64,000 bases of DNA from an uncultured Christensenellaceae bacterium (lineage in GTDB: Bacteria > Bacillota > Clostridia > Christensenellales > Christensenellaceae), in contig CAJUPM010000001.1 of the NCBI GenBank assembly GCA_910588425.1, positions 172,151-236,150 on the forward strand, given 5' to 3'. The notes under the pieces were generated by a model. That model worked only from the letters and a program-made list of their open reading frames with translations, did not search any database and was not told the origin of the DNA. This document shows, in pieces, positions 33,006 through 40,909 of this stretch; the first letter of the stretch is position 1, and each line of letters opens with the position of its first letter. Both the position numbers and the translations under genes were made by a program.

Positions 33006-34241
33006 ATGACAGACTATTTTACGCTATCGAACGGATTAAAAGTTTACGGGGAGTATTTGCCGAATATGCGTTCGGCGACGATTGGCATCTGGACTAAGAC
33101 GGGCTCTGCCGCCGAAACCATGGAAGAAAACGGCATGTCGCATTTTCTCGAGCACATGTTTTTTAAGGGGACAGAGCGGCGAAGCTATCAGCAGATTGCC
33201 CAGGAGATCGACAATATGGGGGCGCAGGCCAACGCTTTTACTTCTAAGGAGCTGACCTGCTACTACATCCAGAGCATCGATGAGAAAGTGCCCCAGGCGC
33301 TGGATATTCTGCTGGATATGTTCTGCCATTCGGTGTTCCCGGAAAAGGAGATTCAAAAGGAGAAGGGCGTTATTTTGGAGGAGATCGCCATGTCGCAGGA
33401 TTCGCCGGACGACTTGCTGCACGACAAGCTGGCAGAGACCTTCTTTACCGGCACGCCGCTCTCCAAAACCATCCTCGGGCCGGCGGAGAATATTCGCCGC
33501 TTCACGAGAGAGGATGTTTTGGCCTACCAAAAGAAGCACTATCATGCGGATAATATCGTCGTGGCGATTGCGGGAAATTACCAGAGGCAGGCGATTCAGG
33601 CACAGCTGGAAGAACAGCTCGGCAGTATTCCCGGCGGGATGCCCCAGCAGATATTTGGGCCTTTGGCAGGATGGGAGCCGCAGGCCAGAGAGCTGACGAT
33701 CAAAAAGGATATTGAGCAGGTGAACCTTGGCCTGGGCTTCCCCATGTATGGATTTTTGGACGACCGCAAATATTCCGGGAGCATCCTCTCCAGCATTTTG
33801 GGCGGCGGCATGAGCTCCAGGCTGTTCCAGAAGGTGCGGGAAGAGCTGGGCGCGGCCTATTCTGTCTATTCTTTCCCGGCCGTCTATTGCAGCGGCGGCA
33901 TGATGGTGCTCTATGCGGGAACCTCTCTGGAAAAGCTGGAGCAGGTGATTCAAGGCATCATGGGAGAGATTGAGCTTTTGAGGAAAAACGGGATTACGGA
34001 GGAGGAGCTGAAAAACACCAAAGTACAGCTCTGCTCCAGCTATGTAATGGGCCGGGAGACCAGCTCGGCCAAGATGAACTCTCTCGGCAAAATGGCGCTG
34101 CTCTGCGGGCGCATTATCGAAGAGGATGAGCTGCTGGATCAGGTACGCCGCATTTCCATGGCAGAGATTGAGCAGGCAATTTTCGATATCTTCGATCTGA
34201 ATAAGATGAGCAAAGTGATCGTACAGCCGCAGAAGGCATAG
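33006..34241 (+). CDS. M16-family zinc metallopeptidase (pitrilysin-like)
   Basis: 411 residues. The inverted zinc motif H46-F-L-E49-H50 and the downstream glutamate region (KGVILEEIAMSQD) are intact, so it is probably an active M16B peptidase of the YmxG/MlpA type. The second half carries the conserved LGGGMSSRLFQKVREELGAAYSVYSF signature, here GGGMSSRLFQKVREELG. Such genes commonly follow pnp in Firmicutes; the physiological substrate is not established. The ATG follows AGGAGT. It is a single-gene unit between two terminators. Confidence 0.92.
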   Translation: MTDYFTLSNGLKVYGEYLPNMRSATIGIWTKTGSAAETMEENGMSHFLEHMFFKGTERRSYQQIAQEIDNMGAQANAFTSKELTCYYIQSIDEKVPQALDILLDMFCHSVFPEKEIQKEKGVILEEIAMSQDSPDDLLHDKLAETFFTGTPLSKTILGPAENIRRFTREDVLAYQKKHYHADNIVVAIAGNYQRQAIQAQLEEQLGSIPGGMPQQIFGPLAGWEPQARELTIKKDIEQVNLGLGFPMYGFLDDRKYSGSILSSILGGGMSSRLFQKVREELGAAYSVYSFPAVYCSGGMMVLYAGTSLEKLEQVIQGIMGEIELLRKNGITEEELKNTKVQLCSSYVMGRETSSAKMNSLGKMALLCGRIIEEDELLDQVRRISMAEIEQAIFDIFDLNKMSKVIVQPQKA

Positions 34242-34256
34242 CGGGCTTTGCCAAAA

Positions 34257-34289
34257 TAAAAAGAGCAGCGGGTTTCGCTGCTCTTTTTT
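34257..34289. terminator. Convergent terminator between M16 peptidase and DUF4173 gene
   Basis: AAAAAGAGCAGCG-GGTTT-CGCTGCTCTTTTTT; A and T runs on each side fit termination in both directions. Confidence 0.92.
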
Positions 34290-34298
34290 GATAGAAGC

Positions 34299-35864
34299 TT
34301 ATCTGCCCCCGTGCTGGGCCAGTGCCTGCTCAACCATTTGCTCGAGACTGGCAAGCTTTTCGGGAGAAATATCCCTGCCCAGGTTCCAAAAACGCAGATC
34401 GCCCCTGCCGCGCTCGATTTGCGCGATCAGCCCCCGGAGGCGGATACAGCGCATATGGCGCAGGCTGTTGCGCGACCAGTAGCCGTAGTCTTCATCGCTG
34501 GCATCCAGATCCCAATTCGGCTCCGGCTCGGGCGCGAGATCGCTCATCTCGATGGCATCCATATAATAGGGGAGTGCATCGACAGAGAGGTTGAGCAGGT
34601 AATCCAGATCGCCGTATTCGCCGTATGCGCTCATGGTTTTATCCAGCCGCTTGGTATTTTCCCGGGCGATGAAGGCATCGGCATTGAGGCAGGAGAGAGC
34701 GAGCAGGCTAGTGAGACAGGCCAGCGCCGTCATCTGACGGATGCCCTGCCAGGGAAGCCAGATATGCACGATGCTGCCCGCGCAGATGAGGCTGAGGAGG
34801 ATGAGAAAGGCCTGCACATAGATGCGCAGCCGCGTATAGGAAAAAGCTCTCTCATAGAGCATCAGCCGATAGAAGGAAGAGGCGGAGAGCATGATGGTGC
34901 AGAGCAGCAGAAGCGTATAGAGCGCCTGAATCAGGCGTTTTTGCGCTCCCTGGGCATGGCGCGTGCAGGTGCGGCAAAGGCAGACCAGTGCAAAGACGAA
35001 GATGGCGGCAGCGCAAAGCTGGAAGAAACCCTGCCGGGCGTATTCGCTGTAAGTCAGGCCGGAGGGGAGCCGGGCAGAGCCGAAGAGGAAAATTCCCTGC
35101 ACCAGTGCAAAGATAACCATCAGCAGGCAGACACCGGCCAGCACGATGCTCGTGGCCAGAAGGTTGAATTTGGCAGGCGCTTTCTGCCTGCCGGCAGGCG
35201 GCTGCCGGCGCTCTGTGAGCAGGGAAGTAAACAGGCTGGCCAACAGCATGCCGCCGCCGGCGAAAATCAGCACCCACAGCAGAAGATCCACCAGGCTGTC
35301 GATGCGGAAGATTCTGCCCAGAAGATCTGCAAACACCTGATCTGCCGAGGCCAGCAGGGAGAGCAAAAGGCCCAGCACAGGAATGAGGATGAGAATTGCC
35401 ATGAGGACGGGGAAAAGCGCCTTCCGCTGGCTTTTTTCGGGAGAGAGCGCCTTGCCGATGCGGTGGAACGGGCGGACGAACAGCGAGAAAAAGATGTTAT
35501 TCAAACTGCCCAGAGAAAAGGGCGGGAAGCTCTCCAGCTCCAGCATGAGGTTGATTTGCAGCAAAGTGCAGAACAGCAGCGCCAGAGCGTTTAAAAAGAG
35601 CAGAAGCGGGTTATTATAGAGCGCGAACGTCAAAGAGAAACCAAAGCCAATCAGCAGCAAGAGATAGTTGTGGCAGCGCAGAACGTTTATTCTGCCGCGG
35701 CAGAGCACGCAAAGCGCGGCATAAAACAGCACGAAGAAAACTGGGACATTCGCGCCAAGGGGTGCGCCCTTCCAAAGGCAATCGTAAAACAAAAAGGTTC
35801 CGGCCAGAGAAAGAAGGCTGGCCAGCACGAGCGTTTTGATGGGCTTATTCGCCGTCTGATTCAT
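34299..35864 (-). CDS. DUF4173/DUF4153-family polytopic membrane protein
   Basis: 521 residues with about a dozen membrane segments and a ~110-residue acidic cytoplasmic C-terminus. The LPSGLTYSEYARQGFFQL motif in the central part is the hallmark of the DUF4173 family. The C-terminal tail holds a YYMDAIEMSDL and DEDYGYWSRNSLRHMRC segment. Function is unknown. It overlaps the small regulator gene upstream by 20 bases, so the three minus-strand genes DUF2975, HTH and DUF4173 are one operon, and the regulator may set the operon's own expression. Confidence 0.85.
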   Translation of the reverse strand: MNQTANKPIKTLVLASLLSLAGTFLFYDCLWKGAPLGANVPVFFVLFYAALCVLCRGRINVLRCHNYLLLLIGFGFSLTFALYNNPLLLFLNALALLFCTLLQINLMLELESFPPFSLGSLNNIFFSLFVRPFHRIGKALSPEKSQRKALFPVLMAILILIPVLGLLLSLLASADQVFADLLGRIFRIDSLVDLLLWVLIFAGGGMLLASLFTSLLTERRQPPAGRQKAPAKFNLLATSIVLAGVCLLMVIFALVQGIFLFGSARLPSGLTYSEYARQGFFQLCAAAIFVFALVCLCRTCTRHAQGAQKRLIQALYTLLLLCTIMLSASSFYRLMLYERAFSYTRLRIYVQAFLILLSLICAGSIVHIWLPWQGIRQMTALACLTSLLALSCLNADAFIARENTKRLDKTMSAYGEYGDLDYLLNLSVDALPYYMDAIEMSDLAPEPEPNWDLDASDEDYGYWSRNSLRHMRCIRLRGLIAQIERGRGDLRFWNLGRDISPEKLASLEQMVEQALAQHGGR

Positions 35865-36069
35865 AAGAGACCTCCTGATATTCTAAAAGATCGGATGGCT
35901 GGCAGCAAAGCGCCTGGCAGAGAGCATCCAGTGTGGAAAAACGGATCGCCTTGCATTTGTTGTTCTTCAAAATCGAAAGGTTTGCCGGGCTGATGCCGAT
36001 TTTTTCCGCCAGCTCTGCGAGGCCGATTTTCCGCCGCGCCATCATAACGTCTAAATTTACAATGATCAT
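35845..36069 (-). CDS. Small Cro/CI-type HTH regulator (YozG-like)
   Basis: 74 residues, essentially one helix-turn-helix: LAELAEKIGISPANLSILKN is the recognition unit, followed by the IRFSTLDALCQALCCQPSDLLEY helix pair typical of the YozG group. These tiny regulators commonly sit beside a DUF2975 membrane protein, as here (gene ending 9 bases upstream). Probably represses or tunes its own operon. The C-terminal 6 codons overlap the DUF4173 start. Confidence 0.9.
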   Translation of the reverse strand: MIIVNLDVMMARRKIGLAELAEKIGISPANLSILKNNKCKAIRFSTLDALCQALCCQPSDLLEYQEVSYESDGE

Positions 36070-36078
36070 GCCGCCCTC

Positions 36079-36519
36079 CTATATGGTCAAGTCGTTTTCT
36101 TCTTTATACTGGACGGACTGCGCAAACACACCTCCGAGCACCAGGGCGCAGAGGCAGCCAAAACAGAGGATTGCCGCGCAGAAACCAAATGCGATGGAGG
36201 GATGGAAAAAGAGCGCAAAGAGGAAATCCAGCGCACAGATGCCGCAGAAAAGGGCGATATACCGCAGGCTGCGCACATTCTGATAGACGAAAGGCGTGCC
36301 GTTTCGGACGGTGGACATGATGCGAATGAACTGCCAGGCCAGGGCAACCGCGCAAAGCCAGCCCACATAGAAGAAAATAAGCGAGGCAAACAGCGGGAGC
36401 AGCCAGAAGCGGGTCATCATGCTGATGCTGGGAATCCAAAAGAATGCGGCGCAAAGCGCAAACAGGGTCAGATATAAGATGACGCAGGTCACTTTCGCCA
36501 GGAATTTTGGATTTTTCAT
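36079..36519 (-). CDS. DUF2975 membrane protein (YoaS-like)
   Basis: 146 residues with four hydrophobic segments; the RNGTPFVYQNVRSLRYIALFCG stretch (FVYQNVRSLRYIAL) between the second and third segments is the family signature. Function is unknown; the family typically pairs with a YozG-like HTH gene, which follows here. The ATG at 36517-36519 is preceded by GGAGG; the frame continues 25 codons further without a ribosome site. Divergent from the TepA-like gene, with which it shares an AT-rich intergenic region. Confidence 0.85.
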   Translation of the reverse strand: MKNPKFLAKVTCVILYLTLFALCAAFFWIPSISMMTRFWLLPLFASLIFFYVGWLCAVALAWQFIRIMSTVRNGTPFVYQNVRSLRYIALFCGICALDFLFALFFHPSIAFGFCAAILCFGCLCALVLGGVFAQSVQYKEENDLTI

Positions 36520-36584
36520 AAAAGACCTCCATTGCCGCATGGTTTGGCAGGCGGGCGGGAAAAGACCTGCCTGCCATTTTTTTG

Positions 36585-36604
36585 AGCATATCATAGTATA
36601 TGCT
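36585..36604. promoter_or_regulatory. Inverted repeat in the divergent DUF2975/TepA intergenic region
   Basis: AGCATAT-CATAGT-ATATGCT, seven perfect base pairs, 66 bases before the DUF2975 start. It contains TATACT on the minus strand, a possible -10 box, so a bound repressor such as the neighbouring HTH protein could block transcription. Upstream of the TepA-like gene the sequence is AT-rich and includes ATATCGAATATCGATA. Confidence 0.45.
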
Positions 36605-36704
36605 GTTTGTAAATAAAAAAATATCGAATATCGATAAATTTTTATTAAAATTCAGAAAGTATAAATTTTCGCAAAAAAGAAAAACTAAGCAAAGGAGGCG
36701 AAAA

Positions 36705-37382
36705 ATGCAAGAAGAATATAATCAGAATCAGTGCTGCGGGCAGGATGAGCAGCAAAAGCAGGAAGACATTAGAGAATTTGGCAGCACCAAGCCGAAGAAA
36801 GATATTCAAATCGTCAGCATCATCGGGCAGATTGAAGGGCATAACCTGCTCGGGCCGCAGACCAAGGCGACCAAGTATGAGCATATTATCCCCTTGCTGA
36901 CGGATGCCGAGCAGGATGATGCCGTCAAGGGCATTTTACTCATACTCAATACCGCGGGCGGAGACGTGGAGGCGGGGTTGGCGCTGGCGGAGCTGGTGCG
37001 GGGCATGAGAAAGCCATCCGTCAGCCTGGTGCTGGGCGGCGGGCACAGCATTGGCGTCCCGATGGCGGTTTCGGCGGATTATTCGTTTATTGCGCCGACG
37101 GCCAGCATGACCGTGCACCCTCTGCGCAGCAATGGCCTTTTCATCACCTCGCAGGAAAGCTTTGCATATTTCCTCAAAATGCAGGAGCGCATCATCAACT
37201 TTATTGCGGACAATGCGAGAATTGATGCCAAACAAGTGCAAACGCTAATGAATAATAAGAATCAGCTGGTGGACGACATTGGCACTGTGCTCACGGGAAA
37301 CGAAGCGGTGCAGGCGGGGATCATCGATGCCGTCGGAGGGCTGGGCGATGCGCTGGAAAAGCTGAAAAGTATGCAAAAATAG
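36705..37382 (+). CDS. tepA: ClpP-fold serine protease, TepA-like
   Basis: 225 residues. ClpP/SppA-like fold with the nucleophile in GGGHSIGVPMA (S115) and the catalytic histidine in SMTVHPLR (H138); the LNTAGGDVEAGLALAELVRG oxyanion strand is present. Members resembling Bacillus TepA have been linked to protein secretion and are not partners of ClpX/ClpC. The ~35-residue N-terminus is Gln/Glu-rich with a Cys pair (NQCCGQDEQQKQ). I chose the ATG at 36705 behind AAGGAGG over the longer frame from 36600. Single gene, followed by a terminator. Confidence 0.88.
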   Translation: MQEEYNQNQCCGQDEQQKQEDIREFGSTKPKKDIQIVSIIGQIEGHNLLGPQTKATKYEHIIPLLTDAEQDDAVKGILLILNTAGGDVEAGLALAELVRGMRKPSVSLVLGGGHSIGVPMAVSADYSFIAPTASMTVHPLRSNGLFITSQESFAYFLKMQERIINFIADNARIDAKQVQTLMNNKNQLVDDIGTVLTGNEAVQAGIIDAVGGLGDALEKLKSMQK

Positions 37383-37384
37383 GC

Positions 37385-37420
37385 AAAAAGAAAGCTCCCT
37401 GGAAGGGAGCGTTTCTTTTT
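37385..37420 (+). terminator. Rho-independent terminator after the tepA-like gene
   Basis: AAAGCTCCC-TGGAA-GGGAGCGTTTCTTTTT. Confidence 0.82.
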
Positions 37421-37772
37421 GAGATTTGAAATTAGAAAGGATTAAGAGGGGAATTTACCAAACATTTTTTTGCGTTTGATAAATCTTGTTTTTATTCTAT
37501 CATAAAAAAACAAAAAATCAATAGTAAATGCAAATATTTTTGAAAAAATTTTTTGGAAACGATAACAAGTGATAGTTTTTAGAAAAAGCCGCACGAAATA
37601 CTGCTGATATTTTGGCAGAAAACCGCCGATTTGCTGGAGCGTAGCCCCAAAGCACCAGGGCAAGGCTATTTTGGCGCCTCTCCCGTTCCTGCTGCCTTTG
37701 GCAGGGCAGAACCATACAGGACAACTTTACGAAATGCGCCAGAGGATACTATTTTTTTCTGAGAGAAGGAAG
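37421..37772. other. Gene-free AT-rich interval
   Basis: About 350 bases with long A and T runs in the first half and a GC-richer second half containing CTGCC-TTT-GGCAGG. No ORF with a ribosome site and no recognisable RNA; its base composition differs from the surrounding genes. Nothing else is evident. Confidence 0.6.
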
Positions 37773-37801
37773 TTGTCAAGCTGAAACAATCGTGCTAAAA
37801 T
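37773..37801 (+). promoter_or_regulatory. Sigma-A promoter for the DUF5050 gene
   Basis: TTGTCA, 17-base spacer, TAAAAT. The in-frame ATG-like codon at 37792 falls inside the spacer, which argues for the GTG start at 37834. Confidence 0.82.
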
Positions 37802-37833
37802 ATGTAGTATCATTTCAGGGAGAGGAAAAACCT

Positions 37834-38835
37834 GTGGAAAACGCTTGGAAAAATAAAAAAGTCCGCATTGCTGTGATTGCGGGAATTGTGGCCACTCTGG
37901 CAATCATCGTCATGGCGGTTGTCTCTTTTATCGTTGGCTCGAAGGTGGATGGAGTATGGCGGGGCAACACTGCTTCGAATATCGCAAATGAGGCGATGTT
38001 TGTCGAGGCGAAGGACGGCACAATCTATTTCAACCGCGACGGTCTCTTTAAGATGACGCCGGACGGCGAGGCGGAGCGGCTGACCGACTATATCGTCAGC
38101 AGCCTTTGCATCGATGAGCAGTATCTGTATTACTCCTATTATAACGACACGGGCAAGCTTTACCGCATGAACCTGGCAACCCAGGAGCATGAGAAAATTT
38201 CGGATATCGCATGCGGCTCTCTGAACCTGGTGGACGGCGTGCTGTATCACAGCTCTCAGTATCTGGACAGCCAGAAAGGCATTTACAAGACCTATCAAAA
38301 GGAAGACGGGACTTTTACCACCGAGCAGATTACGATAGACCATGCGGGCAATCTAATCTACTATAATGGCCGGCTTTTCTTCATCAACAACGCCGATTTC
38401 AACCGTGTTTACTCCATGAAGCTGGATGGCAGCGACAGGCAGGCGCCTGTGGGCAGGGGAACCTCCATGTTTACCATCGAGAATGGCTGGATTTACTACT
38501 GCAATAAAAACGGCATGTATAAATGCAAGCCGGATGGCAGCGCTCAGATACAGCTGGTAGATCTGCGCGTTTCGGATATGAACGTCACCGAGGACTATAT
38601 TTATTACAGCTACTATTCCGCCAGCCAGACGGATGCAAACCAGCAGTTCTACCGCGTGGATCTGGATGGGAAAAACCGGGAGATGATCTCCTCGGATTCG
38701 GCCATCGGCATCTGCACTGCGGGGGATTACATCTACTTCCAGAACGGATATAAGAAGCAGGAGCTTTACCGCGTCTCCAAAGACAACAAAGTCTATGAGA
38801 ACGCGACAGAGGTTTTGCAGCTGAACAGAAAGTAA
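37834..38835 (+). CDS. Membrane-anchored beta-propeller-like protein, DUF5050
   Basis: 333 residues. A short basic N-terminus (VENAWKNKKVR), one membrane helix at about residues 12-35, then an extracytoplasmic domain built from repeated strands in which Tyr-rich turns recur (EQYLYYSYYNDTGKLYRMNL, NGWIYYCNKNGMYKCKPDG, EDYIYYSYYSASQTDANQQF, GDYIYFQNGYKKQELYRV). This pattern matches DUF5050-type propellers. Function is unknown; perhaps a surface sensor or binding protein. Start is GTG at 37834 eight bases after GGGAGAGG. A single-gene unit. Confidence 0.82.
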   Translation: MENAWKNKKVRIAVIAGIVATLAIIVMAVVSFIVGSKVDGVWRGNTASNIANEAMFVEAKDGTIYFNRDGLFKMTPDGEAERLTDYIVSSLCIDEQYLYYSYYNDTGKLYRMNLATQEHEKISDIACGSLNLVDGVLYHSSQYLDSQKGIYKTYQKEDGTFTTEQITIDHAGNLIYYNGRLFFINNADFNRVYSMKLDGSDRQAPVGRGTSMFTIENGWIYYCNKNGMYKCKPDGSAQIQLVDLRVSDMNVTEDYIYYSYYSASQTDANQQFYRVDLDGKNREMISSDSAIGICTAGDYIYFQNGYKKQELYRVSKDNKVYENATEVLQLNRK

Positions 38836-38863
38836 AAAAGCCGGCCGCCAGGCCGGTTTTTTA
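38834..38863 (+). terminator. Rho-independent terminator after the DUF5050 gene
   Basis: AAAAAAGCCGGCC-GCCA-GGCCGGTTTTTT. Confidence 0.93.
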
Positions 38864-39069
38864 TTTCTGGAAAGAAAACTGTGCTTTGAGGTGCAAGCAA
38901 AATATTCTCTGGAGCGATAAAACATAAAAATACAGAAAACGATGCGGCAAGGCGAAAGAATACACCGCTTTGCCAGAACTTGTGATAACGGAAAGTTTGC
39001 GCGAAACTTTTAAGAAAGGCTGTGCTCTTCCGCGCGGCCAGACGAAGGGCGGCGCAGAAGAGCGGGGCG

Positions 39070-39429
39070 TTACTTGCGGTGCTTATCCATGCCAGGCTTT
39101 AACAAAAGCACGAGCTGTTCAAAAAGACGAAGGACAAGCGTGCGGTGCTCTGGCTCCAGATGCTGCAAAATATCCAGTGCGCTTAGGATGAAATTTGCGG
39201 CGAGCATCTCGGAAGGATCTTCGCAAGCTGCCAGCAAAAGGGCTGGCGTAGTATGAAATGCGGCGGCAAGGCGCTCGATGGTTTCAAGCGTGGGATTTGC
39301 ACGGGCATTCTCAATATCGCTCAGAACAGTTTTGCTCATGTTGATCTCGTCTGCAAAATCGAACTGAGAGAGCTTGCTTAGATTGCGGAGCCGTTTTGTG
39401 TTTTCTGCTAAGATTTGCTTTGTATTCAT
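39070..39429 (-). CDS. XRE-family transcriptional regulator
   Basis: 119 residues: N-terminal Cro/CI helix-turn-helix (LSQFDFADEINMSKTVLSDIENARANPTLETIERLAAAF, of which KTVLSDIENARANPTLETIE is the recognition part) and a ~45-residue C-terminal helical region (ALDILQHLEPEHRTLVLRLF) probably for dimerisation. The ATG at 39427-39429 follows GGAGG directly; an earlier ATG at 39441 lies within that ribosome site. An inverted repeat just upstream suggests autoregulation. Its target beyond itself is not evident; the nearest gene on the same strand is the EamA exporter upstream. Confidence 0.88.
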   Translation of the reverse strand: MNTKQILAENTKRLRNLSKLSQFDFADEINMSKTVLSDIENARANPTLETIERLAAAFHTTPALLLAACEDPSEMLAANFILSALDILQHLEPEHRTLVLRLFEQLVLLLKPGMDKHRK

Positions 39430-39442
39430 ATTTTCCTCCATG

Positions 39443-39463
39443 ATTTTCCAGTTTAGGGAAAAT
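39443..39463 (-). promoter_or_regulatory. Putative operator/promoter of the XRE regulator
   Basis: ATTTTCC-7 bases-GGAAAAT, a perfect seven-bp inverted repeat, overlapping a TAAACT -10-like box that has TTGTGA 16 bases upstream. The position suits repression by the gene's own product. Confidence 0.55.
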
Positions 39464-39589
39464 AAGAAATTTCACAAATTGCTATGACGAAAGTACCATA
39501 CCAATATAACGTGCTATGCTCCTAAAAATGCCCTAAAACCGCCTGAAACAGCGGATGAATTTTTTCTCGCATCACAAATGCAATGATGC

Positions 39590-39627
39590 AAAAAGCAGGA
39601 TACACGATGAGGTGATCCTGCTTTTTT
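39590..39627 (-). terminator. Terminator after the EamA exporter gene
   Basis: AAAAAGCAGGAT...ATCCTGCTTTTTT, a 12-bp stem that can work in both directions. Confidence 0.88.
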
Positions 39628-39642
39628 GAGAAAAGGGAAACG

Positions 39643-40641
39643 CTACTGCTGCTCGCCTTTGGGAGCGCTTTCGGGATGCGCGCCGGGCTCTTCTTTGGCA
39701 GGGAGAGCGGCTTTTTTGCCCGTGGAATTGACGAAATAGATGCCGAGGCAGACGCAAAGCAGAGCCAAAGCGTTATTCCAGGTGAGAAAAGTTTCGCGCA
39801 GGAAGATGCCGGAGAGCACTGTCCCGAAAATGGGAGTGAGGAAGCTGTAGATGGAGACTTTGCCGGCCGGATTGTCGCGCAGCAAAAATAGCCAGAGCGT
39901 GAACGCGGCGGCAGAGATAAAGGCGGAATAGAGCAGAATGAGGATGCCCGAAGGCGTCACCTGCGGCAAAGCTCCTCCGCCAAGATAGCCCACGAGCAGA
40001 AGAAGCAGCCCGCCCGCAAGCAATTGCCAGCCCGTGAGTGAGACGGAATCGGCATCTGCCGGGATGCGTTTGCTGATGATGCTGCCGATGGCAAAGAACA
40101 GGGCGGAGAGCACCAGGAAGCCATCGCCCAGCAGGGAGAAGGAGAGTTCCAGGCTGCCCGAGGAGAGATTGACCAGCATGACGCCGGCGAACCCGACGAT
40201 ACAGCCCAGCAGTTTTTTGGGCGTGATTTTTTCGCCTTTGCAGAAGAAATGCGCCAGCAGGACCACGAAGATGACGTTGGTCGAGCTTAGGATTGCGCCT
40301 TTGACGCCAGTGGTATTGGCCAGGCCAATATAGTAGAAGATATATTGCAGGAAAGTCTGCACGCCGGCCAGCGAAACCATGCAGGGAAGCGCATTTTTCT
40401 TTGGGAACAGGAGCTTTTTATTTAGGACGATAGAGATGAGCAGCGTCATTACTCCGGCAATAGAGAAGCGGTATCCCGCGAAAACCAGCTTGGAAAAAGC
40501 GCCGCTTTGCTCCATATCGAAGAGCTGGTATCCGATTTTGACGCTGGGGAACGCGCTGCCCCAAAGCAGCGTGCAGATGACGGCGCAAAGAATGATATTG
40601 CGCTTTTTGGTAAAAAATGTGCCTGGTGCCTGATTTTGCAT
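39643..40641 (-). CDS. EamA/DMT-family transporter
   Basis: 332-residue ten-helix drug/metabolite exporter made of two EamA repeats: the first starts ILCAVICTLLWGSAFPSVKIG, the second about residue 165 with LGDGFLVLSALFFAIGSIISK. The characteristic GVKGAILSSTNVIFVVLLAHF and FISAAAFTLWLFLLRDNPA segments are present. The substrate is unknown. The last ~25 residues are a hydrophilic Lys/Pro/Glu tail. The ATG at 40639-40641 is preceded by AGAGG. The track-length frame extends upstream but without a ribosome site. Divergent from rpsB. Confidence 0.9.
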   Translation of the reverse strand: MQNQAPGTFFTKKRNIILCAVICTLLWGSAFPSVKIGYQLFDMEQSGAFSKLVFAGYRFSIAGVMTLLISIVLNKKLLFPKKNALPCMVSLAGVQTFLQYIFYYIGLANTTGVKGAILSSTNVIFVVLLAHFFCKGEKITPKKLLGCIVGFAGVMLVNLSSGSLELSFSLLGDGFLVLSALFFAIGSIISKRIPADADSVSLTGWQLLAGGLLLLLVGYLGGGALPQVTPSGILILLYSAFISAAAFTLWLFLLRDNPAGKVSIYSFLTPIFGTVLSGIFLRETFLTWNNALALLCVCLGIYFVNSTGKKAALPAKEEPGAHPESAPKGEQQ

Positions 40642-40782
40642 GATGATCCTCTCTTTCCAATTTCCGTACAAATCTTGACAGATTTTATGATAACATAATT
40701 TGAAAAAGAGCGGGCTGATTTTTTCGAAAAAAAGCAAAAAACAAAAGAGTTTGGCTTTGCGGCGCTTTTTTGTGAAAAAGCA

Positions 40783-40812
40783 TTGCAAAGAAAAGGGGAA
40801 ATATGGTATAAT
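40783..40812 (+). promoter_or_regulatory. Sigma-A promoter of rpsB-tsf
   Basis: TTGCAA, 18-base spacer and TGGTATAAT (extended -10). Transcription would start near 40819, giving a leader of about 90 bases. Confidence 0.87.
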
Positions 40813-40818
40813 TGCCCC

Positions 40819-40909
40819 AATAACGCACTCATGCAGAGCGTTTTTCGTGTGCCTACGGGTGGAAAGGCGCGAAGAGGCATGGGGTGGGAAAACACAAGGA
40901 GGACAGAAA
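40819..40909 (+). promoter_or_regulatory. rpsB 5' leader
   Basis: A G-rich ~90-base leader with several short complementary segments (GTGCCTACGGGTGG, GGCGCGAAGAGGC, GTGGGAAAACAC). Ribosomal protein S2 operons often carry an autoregulatory leader; the fold here is not established by eye. Confidence 0.4.
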
